DNA from: Cardiobacteriaceae bacterium
Lineage (GTDB): Bacteria; Pseudomonadota; Gammaproteobacteria; Cardiobacteriales; Cardiobacteriaceae
NCBI GenBank assembly: GCA_030525785.1
Contig: JAUNEA010000007.1
Span: forward strand, 1-64,000
Direction: 5' to 3'
DNA: 64,000 nucleotides
Under the pieces are notes generated by a model. The model was not told the origin of the DNA. It saw only the letters and a program-made list of their open reading frames with translations, and made no database searches. Both the position numbers and the translations under genes were made by a program. Each line of letters begins with the position of its first letter. Position 1 is the first letter of the stretch. Positions 8,803-18,679 of this stretch are shown here, one piece after another.

Positions 8803-10111
8803 GGTGATTTCTCAATAAAACATCAAGCACGGGTAAGGCTTGGGCAACAGTAACAAATGAGCCAAACACCACCAATGCTTCATTGTCTTGCAAAGAGGAT
8901 AGCGCTGAGGTTAAAGCACTTTTGACATCAGCGTAACAAAGAGGCGAGCTTATACCAGCGTTTAAAGCGCTTTGTGCGAGGACGTTAGCTTCTGTACCAC
9001 GCACACCATCAAGGGTAGCCAGATGAAGCTCATCAAGGCAATCCTGCAGATGGTGAAAAATGGCGATATGGTCTTTATCGTTTAACATGCCACAAACGGC
9101 GGAAATTTTCCCAATGCGCTTTTCTATCTTTAACTGGCGAAGATGAATGGCTAGAATCTCAGCGCTATCAGCATTGTGCGCCACATCAACCAACACGAAG
9201 GGCTGCTCTTGTATCACCATCAAGCGCCCAAAATGTTGGGTATGTTCGAGTGCATATGTCAAAGCGCTTTGATGCAAAGTGAAGCCAGCGTGATGGAGGG
9301 CGAGAGCTGCAGCGGTGAAATGCCCATATTGGTGCTTACCTGCCATATAGCGTGGCTTGGGAAGGCTTAGCTTTTCATTCAGCTGGAGGGATAGACCTTC
9401 TTCGGTGAATGTCATAGCCTCATAAGCATGCCAAAGCGCTTTGACGTTGGTCTGTTTGATGGATTCCAAAAGGCTGTGCGGAGGATTCTGATCGGCAAGA
9501 AAAACGTGTTGCCCCGTGCGTAAAATCCCTGCTTTTTCCAGAGCAATGGTTTCTATATCATGCCCCAGCCAGTCTTGGTGATCGAGTCCGATACGGGTAA
9601 AAATGGCGCTGTTGGCATCAATGAGGTTGGTGGCATCAAGTCTGCCACCTAAGCCTACTTCCAACACTGCCACCTCAGGAAAGCGCTTTGCGCTGAGGTA
9701 AAACATCGCCAAAGCTGACCATTCAAAGTAGGTGAGTGAAACCTCGCCACGCGCGGCATCAATGGCTTGAAATGCTAAAACCAAATCCTCATCAGCAATG
9801 GGATTACCTTGTGTGCGTATGCGTTCGTTGTAGGCAAGCAAATGCGGCGAGCTGAAGCTCATTACCGAAATCTCGTGCGCCAAACAAAGCGCTTCCAGCC
9901 AGCGCACGCAGGAACCTTTGCCGTTAGTGCCAGCAATGGTGATGGTGTGGCGAGCCAGAGGTGGTGCGCCTAAACTTTGCCACACTTGCCCAATGCGCTC
10001 CAAGCCCAAATCCCAGCTTTTGGGGTGATGGGCTTCTTGGAAACTCAGCCATTGGTTGAGAGACCAATGTTTTCGTTCAAAACATTCGCGTTCACAAAGC
10101 GCTTGGCTCAT
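8792..10111 (-). CDS. folC: Folylpolyglutamate/dihydrofolate synthase
   Basis: Adds the glutamate to dihydropteroate and extends the polyglutamate tail of folates, using ATP. The 439-residue Mur-ligase-fold protein has the P-loop GTNGKGS at 61-67, the SSPHL and RIRTQG segments, EVGLGGRLDATN with the magnesium ligand, and FTRIGLDHQDWLG. The C-terminal ligase domain includes VDVAHNADSA. The ATG overlaps the accD stop in a TAATG arrangement (both share base 10111), so the two are probably translated together. Confidence 0.95.
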   Translation of the reverse strand: MSQALCERECFERKHWSLNQWLSFQEAHHPKSWDLGLERIGQVWQSLGAPPLARHTITIAGTNGKGSCVRWLEALCLAHEISVMSFSSPHLLAYNERIRTQGNPIADEDLVLAFQAIDAARGEVSLTYFEWSALAMFYLSAKRFPEVAVLEVGLGGRLDATNLIDANSAIFTRIGLDHQDWLGHDIETIALEKAGILRTGQHVFLADQNPPHSLLESIKQTNVKALWHAYEAMTFTEEGLSLQLNEKLSLPKPRYMAGKHQYGHFTAAALALHHAGFTLHQSALTYALEHTQHFGRLMVIQEQPFVLVDVAHNADSAEILAIHLRQLKIEKRIGKISAVCGMLNDKDHIAIFHHLQDCLDELHLATLDGVRGTEANVLAQSALNAGISSPLCYADVKSALTSALSSLQDNEALVVFGSFVTVAQALPVLDVLLRNHHAP

Positions 10112-11007
10112 TATTCACCGATTTGGTCGTATTGTGAGATGGGGTCATGCGGAAGAGGTTTTTGCATCAAAAGAGCGCATAACTCTCCAATTTCTTGGCG
10201 CAATTGACGGCGATCCACGATGCGGTCAATGGCTCCTTTTTGTAGCAAAAATTCGCTACGCTGGAAGCCTTCAGGCAAGGTTTCGCGCACGGTTTGCTCA
10301 ATAACACGAGGCCCTGCAAAGCCAATAAGCGCATTGGGTTCTGCGAGAATAATATCGCCTAACATAGCCAGCGATGCGGAAACGCCCCCCATTGTAGGGT
10401 CGGTTAAAACGGAGATGAAAGGTAAGCCTGCATCGCTCAAGCGCGTTAAAGCAGCGCTGGTTTTTGCCATTTGCATGAGGGAGGTTAAGCCTTCTTGCAT
10501 ACGAGCGCCACCTGAGGCGCTGAAGCAGACAAAAGGCGTTTGGTGTTGAATCGCATGTTCAACGCCCAACACAAATTTCTCGCCCACAACCGATCCCATT
10601 GAGCCACCCATGTAATTGAATTCAAACGCACCAGCGGTTAGTGGTCGGTCAAACAATTTGCCGTAAAGCGTGATGAAGGCATCATTTTCCCCACTTTGTT
10701 TTTGGGCTTGTTTGATACGGTCTTTGTAGGTTTTGCTGTCTTTAAATTTGAGGAAATCGTTGGGTTGTAAATCGGTGCCGATTTCTTGCAATTCTTGTTC
10801 GGCATCGAAAAGCGCTTTGAGGCGCTCGCGAGCGCTGATGCGCATATGATGACCGCATTTGGGGCAGACTTGGAGATTGAAGGTTAAATCTTGCGCGTAC
10901 AACACTTCGTGGCAGCCGCTGCACTGTTTCCATAAGCCATCAGGGATTTGTTGGGTTTTGCTCTTGGTTTTGATTTTGGAAGGCAGTAAATTGTCAAACC
11001 AGCTCAT
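10111..11007 (-). CDS. accD: Acetyl-CoA carboxylase carboxyltransferase subunit beta
   Basis: The beta subunit of the carboxyltransferase that makes malonyl-CoA for fatty-acid synthesis, partner of AccA in the cytoplasm. The 298-residue protein starts [12 protein letters not shown] and has the N-terminal zinc finger Cys29-x2-Cys32 ... Cys48-x2-Cys51, followed by the crotonase-like domain with [11 protein letters not shown] and [10 protein letters not shown]. It sits between trpA and folC, a common gammaproteobacterial order. The gap to trpA is 9 bp. Confidence 0.97.
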   Translation of the reverse strand: MSWFDNLLPSKIKTKSKTQQIPDGLWKQCSGCHEVLYAQDLTFNLQVCPKCGHHMRISARERLKALFDAEQELQEIGTDLQPNDFLKFKDSKTYKDRIKQAQKQSGENDAFITLYGKLFDRPLTAGAFEFNYMGGSMGSVVGEKFVLGVEHAIQHQTPFVCFSASGGARMQEGLTSLMQMAKTSAALTRLSDAGLPFISVLTDPTMGGVSASLAMLGDIILAEPNALIGFAGPRVIEQTVRETLPEGFQRSEFLLQKGAIDRIVDRRQLRQEIGELCALLMQKPLPHDPISQYDQIGE

Positions 11008-11016
11008 AGTTGTTCC

Positions 11017-11820
11017 TTAGGGGTTAAGCGTTTGAGAAATAGAATGGATAAATTGGAAAGCGCTTTGGGGCAATGATTTGCCTTGTGTGGCGGCTTGGTG
11101 AAGATGAGCGACAAAGGCACTACCAATCACCACGCCATCAGCATATTGACTCATGGCAAAAGCGCTTTGTCCGTCTTTGATACCAAAGCCTACACATACA
11201 GGTAAAGCGCTTTGTTCACGTACTTGATTCAGCTCCTGATGAATAGCATCAGCGTTGGCTTGTTGTTCGCCTGTCACACCTTTTAACGAGATGAAATACA
11301 CAAACCCACGTGCGACTTCTAAAATCTTTTGACGGCGCTGAAGATTGGTCGTGGGAGCAATGAGCATAATGGGCGCAATCTGATGCTGTTCAAAGAGGGC
11401 TTGATAATCAGGGAGGGCTTCCAGTGGCATATCCACGATGATGGTTCCATCAACGCCTGCTTCTTGCATAGCTGAAAGCGCTTTGTCTGCGCCCATGCGT
11501 TCTAGGCTGTTGAGATAGCCCATCAAAATGACGGGCGTATGCTGATTCTGTTGGCGGAATGTTTTAACCACCGATAACACATCACGTAAGCCAACGCCTT
11601 TTGCCAAAGCGCGTTCGTGGGCTTGTTGAATGGTGAGACCATCGGCAGCGGGGTCAGAAAAAGGAATGCCCAATTCGATAATATGCGCCCCAGCTCGAAC
11701 CGCCTCATGCATGACCAAAGCGCTTTGTGAAACATCAGGGTCGCCAGCGCAAAAATAGGGAATGAGGGCTTTTTGTTGGGCAAGTTTGAGCTTTGCGAAA
11801 GTATCGTTTAAACGGTTCAT
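11017..11820 (-). CDS. trpA: Tryptophan synthase alpha subunit
   Basis: Cleaves indole-3-glycerol phosphate to indole, which channels to the beta subunit. The 267-residue TIM barrel has the catalytic Glu49 ([12 protein letters not shown]) and Asp60 (PAADG), the PVILMGYLN strand, and the phosphate-binding CVGFGIKD. Its start overlaps the trpB stop by 4 bp. Five copies of the palindrome fall in or next to this gene; some encode QSAL, as in DVSQSALVM. Confidence 0.97.
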   Translation of the reverse strand: MNRLNDTFAKLKLAQQKALIPYFCAGDPDVSQSALVMHEAVRAGAHIIELGIPFSDPAADGLTIQQAHERALAKGVGLRDVLSVVKTFRQQNQHTPVILMGYLNSLERMGADKALSAMQEAGVDGTIIVDMPLEALPDYQALFEQHQIAPIMLIAPTTNLQRRQKILEVARGFVYFISLKGVTGEQQANADAIHQELNQVREQSALPVCVGFGIKDGQSAFAMSQYADGVVIGSAFVAHLHQAATQGKSLPQSAFQFIHSISQTLNP

Positions 11821-13019
11821 AAGCTAATTCCATCGATGCGAGCGAGAGTGTTGATATCTTTATCACCACGCCCTGATAAATTGACCACAATGCGCTTACC
11901 CTTGCCCAATTCACGCGCCAGTTTTAAGCCATGAGCGACGGCGTGAGAGCTTTCGAGCGCTGGAATGATGCCTTCTAAGCGACACAGTAAGCGGAACGCT
12001 TCCAGCGCCTCATCATCGGTAATCGCGACATATTCGGCGCGTTTTTCATCTTTTAACCACGCGTGTTCAGGGCCTACGCCTGGATAGTCTAAGCCAGCGG
12101 AAACCGAATGGGTGGAGGCGATTTGCCCATCTTCGTTGCTCATGAGATAGGTTCGATTGCCATGTAACACGCCTACAGGGGTTCCCAAAGCGCTTAGTGG
12201 CGCGGCATGATGAGGCGTATCAATGCCTAAGCCGCCAGCTTCCACGCCAATCAAGCGAACTTTGTCTTCATAAAAAGGATAAAACAAACCAATGGCATTG
12301 GAACCACCGCCAACACAAGCAACCACCGCATCAGGCAATGCGCCAAAAGCGCTTTGGCTTTGTGCTTTGGCTTCTTCGCCAATCACGCGCTGAAAATCGC
12401 GTACCAATTGAGGATACGGGTGTGGGCCTGCTGCGGTGCCGATGATATAAAACGTGTTATCCACCGTGCTTGCCCAATCGCGCAAGGCTTCATTCATGGC
12501 ATCTTTGAGTGTGCGACTGCCAGCTGTAACCGCTACCACTTTTGCCCCCAAAAGTTTCATGCGATAAACATTCGGCGCTTGGCGTTCCACATCATCAGCA
12601 CCCATGTAAACCACACATTCCAGCCCCAAACGCGCGGCAATGGTGGCACTTGCGACACCATGTTGCCCTGCGCCTGTTTCAGCGATTACACGCGGCTTGC
12701 CTAAGCGCTTTGCCAGCAAAGCTTGACCAATGGTGTTGTTGATTTTGTGTGCGCCAGTGTGGTTTAAATCTTCGCGTTTAAGCCAGATTTCTGCGCCACC
12801 TGCGTACTCACTTAAGCGTTTGGCAAAGTACAACGGAGATGGACGACCCACATAGTGGCGTAATTCATGGTGAAACTCTTGCCAAAAAGCTTCATCTTGA
12901 CGCGCTTTCTCGTAAGCGCTTTGTAACTCTAAAACGGCTTGCATTAAGGTTTCGGCGATGAATTGTCCGCCAAAGCGACCAAAATAGCCGCGTGCATCAG
13001 GAAAATTAGGAAGCGTCAT
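11817..13019 (-). CDS. trpB: Tryptophan synthase beta subunit
   Basis: The PLP enzyme that condenses indole with serine. The sequence begins [20 protein letters not shown] when started at 13019; the longer frame to 13040 adds seven unlikely residues. Counting from 13019, the PLP lysine is Lys92 in [17 protein letters not shown] binds the PLP phosphate and [13 protein letters not shown] is the family signature. The start lies inside the last codons of trpF (14-bp overlap), so trpF, trpB and trpA form a coupled operon. trpB1-type length, about 400 residues. Confidence 0.97.
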   Translation of the reverse strand: MTLPNFPDARGYFGRFGGQFIAETLMQAVLELQSAYEKARQDEAFWQEFHHELRHYVGRPSPLYFAKRLSEYAGGAEIWLKREDLNHTGAHKINNTIGQALLAKRLGKPRVIAETGAGQHGVASATIAARLGLECVVYMGADDVERQAPNVYRMKLLGAKVVAVTAGSRTLKDAMNEALRDWASTVDNTFYIIGTAAGPHPYPQLVRDFQRVIGEEAKAQSQSAFGALPDAVVACVGGGSNAIGLFYPFYEDKVRLIGVEAGGLGIDTPHHAAPLSALGTPVGVLHGNRTYLMSNEDGQIASTHSVSAGLDYPGVGPEHAWLKDEKRAEYVAITDDEALEAFRLLCRLEGIIPALESSHAVAHGLKLARELGKGKRIVVNLSGRGDKDINTLARIDGISL

Positions 13020-13677
13020 AAGCATGAACCACAGCATCAATAAAGGTTTTCATTTTAGCAAAGGATTTCTTAGCAGGGGCAGTTTCTACCCCACTGGAAA
13101 CATCAACCGCAAATGGGCGGAAATGGCGTATGGCTTCGCCAACATTCTCCGCTGTTAAGCCTCCTGCGATGATGAGGGGGCGTGTCAAAGCGCTTTCGGG
13201 TAAGGCTTGCCAAGTGAAGGTTTTCCCTGAGCCACCTTGCTGTTGTTGTCCAAAGGCATCGAGTAAAAAGGCACTGGATTGATGGAAATGCTGAAGATAG
13301 GTTTGGAGCGCGTGGGGCGTGGATAAATCATTCATAGGAACGGCTTTGTACCATCGTTTGCCCAAGCGTTCACTCAAGTCGGCACAGAAATGAGGACTTT
13401 CGTTGCCGTGAAATTGCAATTGGTCAAGCGGTAAAGCCTTGACAATGGATTCAATCTCCAAAGCGCTTTGGTTGGCGAAAAGCCCAACAATGGAAACATA
13501 AGGCGGAATGCTGGCGCAAAGCGCTTTGGCTTGTTCAACAGAAACAAAGCGCTTTGAGCTTTGCACAAACACCAAACCGATAGCATCAGCTCCAGCCAAT
13601 ACTGCATCATGGGCATCAGAAACATGGGTAATGCCACAGATTTTTACCCGTACTCGCCTCATCGATGTCTCATTCAT
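13006..13677 (-). CDS. trpF: Phosphoribosylanthranilate isomerase
   Basis: Carries out the Amadori rearrangement of phosphoribosylanthranilate in tryptophan synthesis. The 223-residue TIM barrel has the catalytic Cys14 in [25 protein letters not shown] and the catalytic Asp in [10 protein letters not shown]. The N-terminus [12 protein letters not shown] may start at the sixth residue instead. It overlaps the upstream protease gene by 4 bp and trpB by 14 bp. The gene carries four copies of the palindrome, two within 30 bp (13519 and 13547), encoding KAL and KRF. Confidence 0.95.
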   Translation of the reverse strand: MNETSMRRVRVKICGITHVSDAHDAVLAGADAIGLVFVQSSKRFVSVEQAKALCASIPPYVSIVGLFANQSALEIESIVKALPLDQLQFHGNESPHFCADLSERLGKRWYKAVPMNDLSTPHALQTYLQHFHQSSAFLLDAFGQQQQGGSGKTFTWQALPESALTRPLIIAGGLTAENVGEAIRHFRPFAVDVSSGVETAPAKKSFAKMKTFIDAVVHAYDAS

Positions 13678-15014
13678 GGTTGTCCACTCATCAAAACGGC
13701 GGTTTGCAGAATATTGACGGCTTCATACAGTGCGAAATCTTGCTCCGCCAATGTGCTTTGATTTAGGGGTTTAGCGGTCATGTTGTTGGGAGTTGGCAAA
13801 GCGCTTTGGGCGACATTGCTTGGCTCTGTTCCGCTGGATAAGTAGTAAGGTAAAGCGGATTCTCGTTGATTTTCGCCACTTTGTGGGTGGGTTTTAACCG
13901 TTAGTGGATTTAGTGTGATATGAGGGGTTACGCCTTGCCCTTGAATAGCATCGCCATTGGGGCTGTAATAGCGTGAGGTGGTGAGCTTGACCGCGCCACC
14001 GTTGTTGAGATTCAGCACGGTTTGTACACTGCCTTTTCCGAATGTGGTTTGCCCGACCACAATGCCACGTTTGTGGTCTTTCATGGCGGCGGCAAAAATT
14101 TCAGCCGCTGAGGCGCTGCCCTCATCAACCACCACCACTACCTTTTGTCCTTCAAAAAAATCGCCCTCGCTAGCTTCATAAATCGCGTTATCCTCAGGGT
14201 TTCTGCCACGCATTTGCACGATGATGCCACTGTGTAAAAACAAATCCGAAACCGCCAAAGCGCTATCCAAATAGCCACCAGGATTTTGGCGCAAATCGAT
14301 AATCCAGCCTGTGATGTTGTGCTTAACGCGCAATGCCTCGACTTCTTTACGCAATTTGTCCGCTGTATCGTCTTGGAATTGGGTGATGCGTAAGTAGGCA
14401 AATTGCTCGGTCAGCATACGCGAAGAAACGCTGTTGCTTTGAATGACCTCGCGCACCAACGTGTATTCGCTAATGCTCTCGCCACGCTGAATGATGAGCT
14501 TCACTTCTTTGCCCACCTCTCCCATTAACAGTTGGCTGGTTTCTTCAAGGTTGAGGTCGGTGATATTTTTGCCATTGATTTGATTGATAATATCGCCTGA
14601 TTGTAAACCAGCACGCGCTGCTGGGCTGCCTTCAATCGCTGAGACAATTCTCACCGCTCCTGCTTTAATATCCAAATCCAAGCCAACGCCTGTGAATTGA
14701 CCAGAAGTCAGCTGTTCAAAATGCTCTAATTCTTCGGCATTTAAGTAGGCAGAATGAGGGTCAAGCCGCACCAACATTCCACGAATGGCTCGCTCAATCA
14801 GCTGCTGGTTGTTCACTTCTTCCAAATAATGGGTTTTGACGGCATCAAAAACATCAACAAACGTTTTCAGCGCCTCATGGGGTACGGCATCATCTTTTGG
14901 CTCATCGATTGAGGTGAGGTTGATTTTCGGCGGAATTTGGGGGCGTTCTTGTTGGGCATAAAGCGCTTTGGTAATGGTAAAAAATCCCAACAAGGCAAGT
15001 GCATAACGGTTCAC
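13674..15014 (-). CDS. C-terminal processing peptidase (S41)
   Basis: A periplasmic serine protease of the CtpA/Prc family that trims C-terminal tails of envelope proteins. I place the start at GTG 15014: AAGGGG lies 6 bp upstream and the product then begins with a signal peptide (VNRYALALLGFFTITKALYA). The frame stays open to 15113, but that part overlaps the rhodanese gene. Domains: a PDZ domain (about residues 80-165; GVGLDLDIK, AARAGLQSGDIINQINGK) and the S41 catalytic core with the nucleophile in DEGSASAAEIFA and the general-base lysine in TFGKGSVQT. Length 446 residues, usual for CtpA. It overlaps trpF by 4 bp. Confidence 0.93.
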   Translation of the reverse strand: MNRYALALLGFFTITKALYAQQERPQIPPKINLTSIDEPKDDAVPHEALKTFVDVFDAVKTHYLEEVNNQQLIERAIRGMLVRLDPHSAYLNAEELEHFEQLTSGQFTGVGLDLDIKAGAVRIVSAIEGSPAARAGLQSGDIINQINGKNITDLNLEETSQLLMGEVGKEVKLIIQRGESISEYTLVREVIQSNSVSSRMLTEQFAYLRITQFQDDTADKLRKEVEALRVKHNITGWIIDLRQNPGGYLDSALAVSDLFLHSGIIVQMRGRNPEDNAIYEASEGDFFEGQKVVVVVDEGSASAAEIFAAAMKDHKRGIVVGQTTFGKGSVQTVLNLNNGGAVKLTTSRYYSPNGDAIQGQGVTPHITLNPLTVKTHPQSGENQRESALPYYLSSGTEPSNVAQSALPTPNNMTAKPLNQSTLAEQDFALYEAVNILQTAVLMSGQP

Positions 15015-15024
15015 GCGATGCCCC

Positions 15025-15303
15025 TTACCATGAACTAGGGTAGGCATAAACTTGCTGATAACCTTGAATGTGGAGTTGCAATGCTGCGATTTCTGCGCGT
15101 TTGCCTGCCGCACAAACCAACAACACAGGTTGATCTTTCTCTAAAAATGCTGCTGGGTCAGCCAAAAGAACGCTCATTTCAATTTCTTCATCGGCTTGGG
15201 GCAGGGGGCGAGCGTCAATTTCGTCAGAGCGGCGAATATCGATGATGGTGTAGCCGTTTTCTTTGGCATGATTGATGCTGTGAGGATAGTGAGACATGGT
15301 CAT
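15025..15303 (-). CDS. Rhodanese-like protein
   Basis: A single-domain rhodanese of 92 residues, a persulfide-carrying sulfurtransferase. The active-site loop is Cys64-A-A-G-K-R, and the domain begins with a DIRRSDEI segment as is usual. There is no signal peptide, so it is cytoplasmic. The stop (15025-15027) lies 11 bp before the GTG of the protease gene, whose ribosome site overlaps this gene's end. Its substrate is unknown. The start may be the second Met (MSHYPHS). Confidence 0.85.
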   Translation of the reverse strand: MTMSHYPHSINHAKENGYTIIDIRRSDEIDARPLPQADEEIEMSVLLADPAAFLEKDQPVLLVCAAGKRAEIAALQLHIQGYQQVYAYPSSW

Positions 15304-15349
15304 TCCTTATATGAAGAGAGAATTAGGGGAAAAGATACGATGAAGCGGC

Positions 15350-16126
15350 TTAGGTAAGCGTTAGCAAAACGGGGGTGTGGTCTGAGGGGCGTTCATGAGT
15401 GCGAGGTTTGGGGTCAATTTCTGCCTTTTCAAGTTTATTTTCAAGACAAAGCGCTTTGCTGGCGAGTATTAAGTCAATACGCATACCCCGATTCTTCTCG
15501 AACCCTCCAAAACGATAATCCCACCAGCTGAATTGCGATTTATCAGGATTAAGATGGCGAAAACTATCCACTAGCCCCAGCGACAACAAATCCGAAAGCG
15601 CTTTGCGTTCAGGCGCGGAGCATAAGATTTTATCGCGCCAAGCTTTGGGGTCAAACACATCGATATCCTCAGGCGCAATATTAAAATCGCCCATGATGAT
15701 GAGCTTGGGATATTGTTGTAGCTGTTCGCGGACATAATCCTGCAAAGCGCTTAGGAACTGGAGTTTGTATTCATACTTCGGATCGCCAACCTCTTTTCCA
15801 TTGGGAACATAAACATTGATAACGCGTACCTCTTGAATGGTAGCGGCGATGAGTCGAGATTGGGGATCTTCAAAGTTAGGCAGATTGTATTGAATATCGT
15901 GTAGGGGGAATTGGGAAATGAGGGCAACGCCGTTGTAGGTTTTTTGCCCAAAAACGGCGGTGTGGTAGCCCAAATCATGCAAAGCGCTTTGATTAACGGC
16001 GTGCGTTTCTTGTTTAAGCTCTTGTAAGCCCAGCACAGCAATAGGGCGTTCGCGCAGGTAATTCAGCACTTGTGTCTCGCGGATTTTGAAGGAATTGACG
16101 TTCCAGCTGGCAAGCGTCCAAGCCAT
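15350..16126 (-). CDS. xthA: Exodeoxyribonuclease III
   Basis: An AP endonuclease and 3'-5' exonuclease of base-excision repair, 258 residues. The exonuclease-endonuclease-phosphatase fold is shown by LASWNVNS at the N-terminus, LQELK (metal-binding Glu), GDFNIAPEDID, the R-I-D-L-I-L segment and the C-terminal SDHTPV with catalytic Asp and His. It is divergent from rsmE across a 145-bp intergenic region that contains one palindrome copy at about 16203. Confidence 0.95.
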   Translation of the reverse strand: MAWTLASWNVNSFKIRETQVLNYLRERPIAVLGLQELKQETHAVNQSALHDLGYHTAVFGQKTYNGVALISQFPLHDIQYNLPNFEDPQSRLIAATIQEVRVINVYVPNGKEVGDPKYEYKLQFLSALQDYVREQLQQYPKLIIMGDFNIAPEDIDVFDPKAWRDKILCSAPERKALSDLLSLGLVDSFRHLNPDKSQFSWWDYRFGGFEKNRGMRIDLILASKALCLENKLEKAEIDPKPRTHERPSDHTPVLLTLT

Positions 16127-16271
16127 GCAATGCTCCTTTATGAAAACAGGGGGTAAGAGTAATGGATTTATTGTAACCGTAAAAGTGCCATAAATTTAGT
16201 GTGCAAAGCGCTTTGTATGAGGTGGCTTTGGGTTAAAATAGGACTTTCTTTGAGATTGAAATACTTTAATT

Positions 16272-16988
16272 ATGCGTTGGTTGCGATTTTATACTCCTCA
16301 AGCCTTGAGTGAACAGGCAAGCGTGAGCCTTGATGAAGCCAGTCGGCATCATATGGTGCAGGTTTTAAGGATTCGGCAAGGTGAGCGTGTGACCTTATTT
16401 AATGGCGATGGCTATGATTATCATGGAAAAGTCGCGCTTTTGGATCGCAAGCAAGTGGTGGTGGTCTTGGAGACGGCAGAGCGTGTGGAACGTGAATCTT
16501 CGCTGGATTTGAGTGTTTATGTATGTGTGTTGAAAAACGAGACGATGGATCGTGTGATACAAAAAGCCGTTGAATTGGGGGTAAAGCGCATTGTGCCTGT
16601 TCGTTGTGAGCGTATGGAATGGCGTGGCGATGAGCATAAAAAACATCAGCATTGGCAAGGGATTATTCAAGCCAGCGCGATGCAATGTGGGCGCGCTGTT
16701 TTGCCAGAGCTTTCTCCGATACGCGCCTTTGCAGAGGTTGTATCCGCTGAACACGCATTACGCCTGATTTTTACACCGCATCACGAAAGCCAACAAAGCG
16801 CTTTGCCCAAGCAGGCTGAGAGCGTAGGGGTTTGGATTGGTTGTGAGGGCGGATTTAGCCCACAGGAAGTTCAAGCTGCTTTGGCGGCAGGTTGGCAAGT
16901 AGGTCATCTGGGTAAAAGAATTCTACGCGCGGATACGGCAGCAATTGTGGCGATGGCACAAGTGCAGAGTTGGTATGGCGATATGTGA
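16272..16988 (+). CDS. rsmE: 16S rRNA m3U1498 methyltransferase
   Basis: Methylates N3 of U1498 in 16S rRNA with SAM. The 238-residue protein has the N-terminal PUA-like domain (MRWLRFYTP, SRHHMVQVLRIRQGE) and a SPOUT knot domain with KAVELGVKRIVPV, IGCEGGFSPQEV and LGKRILRADTAAI. It is the first gene of the plus-strand block, divergent from xthA. Confidence 0.95.
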   Translation: MRWLRFYTPQALSEQASVSLDEASRHHMVQVLRIRQGERVTLFNGDGYDYHGKVALLDRKQVVVVLETAERVERESSLDLSVYVCVLKNETMDRVIQKAVELGVKRIVPVRCERMEWRGDEHKKHQHWQGIIQASAMQCGRAVLPELSPIRAFAEVVSAEHALRLIFTPHHESQQSALPKQAESVGVWIGCEGGFSPQEVQAALAAGWQVGHLGKRILRADTAAIVAMAQVQSWYGDM

Positions 16989-17025
16989 AAAGGTATTTAT
17001 GATGAATCAGTTAAAGGAATAAACG

Positions 17026-18669
17026 ATGGTGAATAAAAAAGAAATAGCCATTTATGATCAAGCGGAGCGAGTCTTACATATTGAAGAGGAGCGCGATATT
17101 TACCGCCTGCAATTTATGGGTGTGATTAATTTGGTTCGCATGGTGATTGCTTTGATTATGTTGCTTTTTGTGTTTTCACTGGAGCAAATCAAAGCGCTTT
17201 GGCATACGCCTCAAAGCCCTTATTTCTTTGGGGGCATTGTGGTTTTTTATCTGTTGTTTTTGGGATTATTTTATATTTTTTCCAAAAAGGAGAGTTACCA
17301 GAGCTATGGCTGGCTAGGGCTTTTGAATTCCTTGCTTGATGTGACCTTTTTGGCTGTGCTAGGGAGCTTTTTGGCAAGTAAATCATCATGGAATATTTTT
17401 GCGTTGTTGCTTTTTTATTCTGCCTTATTGTCGATTATCGTTTTGCGATTACGCGATGGCTTGATTTACAGTGGCTATTTAACGCTGTTGCTGATGTGCA
17501 GTTATTTGTATCTTGCTAAAAATATCAATGTTTTTGAGTATTTCACCGAAGTGTTGTTTATTTCTTTTGGGCAAGGTTTACTGGTTTATATTATGGTTCG
17601 TTTGTCCAATCAAGCGCAAGATAGCCGTATTGAAGCAGAGTTGAACCGAAAATATTCAGATTATTTACGCCGTTTGAATGATGCAATTATCAACAGCATG
17701 GGCATGGCGATGATTGTTATCAATGAGCAAGGTGTTATTTTAACTTTAAACAAAACGGCGTATCAGGTCTTTAATTTACGAGCGAGTGTTCCCAAAACCT
17801 TAATTTTGTTATCTAGTGAGTTGGCATTACGCTTTGGGCATTGGAATGATACCAAAATCAAAAGCAGTGAAGCTTTACGGTTAGGTTCGCGCCGTTATAT
17901 TGTTGATTTTACCGCTATTGCCAATAAGGAAAGTGGCTCAGAAAATTTGATTTTGATTCAATTGGAAGATGTGGATGATAGTTTCTCACGCATTCGCGAA
18001 ACGCGTCTTTCTTCATTAGGGCGTTTAACGGCAGGTATTGCACATGAAATTCGTAACCCACTCAGCACTGTTCAAGCCTCAGCCCAGCTTTTGGCAGAGC
18101 TTTCTGAAAGTGAAACTGTTCATGATTTAACCAATAAAATTACGCGTAATACCAAGCGCATTAGCTCTATCATCAATGATATTTTGAATTTGTTTAAAGA
18201 TGATATGCGCAATAATGAAAAAGTGAATGTTAATGAGTTTATTCGTTATGTCATTGATGAGGCGCGTCAAAATGATGAACTCAATCATATTTTCATCAAA
18301 AGCAATTTGCGAGAAACAGAAGGCTGCATCATTTATTTTGACTCAGGGCATTTACGTCAAGCTTTAGATAATTTGATGCTGAATTCTGCTAAACATGGTG
18401 GACGCAAAGATTTGGATATTCGCATTGTAACGCGCAAAGGCGAGGGGCGTGTTTTGTATATTGATGTGATTGATAATGGTAAGGGAGTTTCAATTGAAGA
18501 TGAAGAGAAAATCTTTGAACCATTCTTTTCAGGGCAAAGCAGCACAGGCTTAGGGCTTTATTTGGTTCGTGAAATGTGTGTGGCGAATCAGGCGAAAGTT
18601 TTTTATATGCGTCAGCCAACGGGTGCTTGCTTCCGCATTGCAGCAGAATATTTCGTAGAAGATAGATAA
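17026..18669 (+). CDS. pilS: Sensor histidine kinase PilS
   Basis: The sensor of the PilS-PilR system that controls type IV pilin transcription with sigma-54. The 547-residue protein has about six membrane helices in residues 25-200, a PAS domain (about 210-310), a HisKA domain with phospho-acceptor His340 in AGIAHEIRNPLS, and an HATPase domain with an N-box (LDNLMLNSAKHG), G1 (DNGKGVS) and G2 (GLGLYLV). A good AAAGGA site precedes the ATG. pilR follows 10 bp later. It has only one palindrome copy (about 17191). No pilin gene is in the window. Confidence 0.92.
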   Translation: MVNKKEIAIYDQAERVLHIEEERDIYRLQFMGVINLVRMVIALIMLLFVFSLEQIKALWHTPQSPYFFGGIVVFYLLFLGLFYIFSKKESYQSYGWLGLLNSLLDVTFLAVLGSFLASKSSWNIFALLLFYSALLSIIVLRLRDGLIYSGYLTLLLMCSYLYLAKNINVFEYFTEVLFISFGQGLLVYIMVRLSNQAQDSRIEAELNRKYSDYLRRLNDAIINSMGMAMIVINEQGVILTLNKTAYQVFNLRASVPKTLILLSSELALRFGHWNDTKIKSSEALRLGSRRYIVDFTAIANKESGSENLILIQLEDVDDSFSRIRETRLSSLGRLTAGIAHEIRNPLSTVQASAQLLAELSESETVHDLTNKITRNTKRISSIINDILNLFKDDMRNNEKVNVNEFIRYVIDEARQNDELNHIFIKSNLRETEGCIIYFDSGHLRQALDNLMLNSAKHGGRKDLDIRIVTRKGEGRVLYIDVIDNGKGVSIEDEEKIFEPFFSGQSSTGLGLYLVREMCVANQAKVFYMRQPTGACFRIAAEYFVEDR

Positions 18670-18679
18670 GGATTGAACG

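Noticed and set aside
15015-15113. Longer N-terminus for the S41 protease
   Set aside because: The extra residues overlap the rhodanese gene, and the GTG at 15014 has a strong ribosome site and yields a signal peptide.
16127-16271. tRNA or small RNA between xthA and rsmE
   Set aside because: No cloverleaf or strong hairpin was found; only a palindrome copy and ordinary promoter-like AT-rich sequence.
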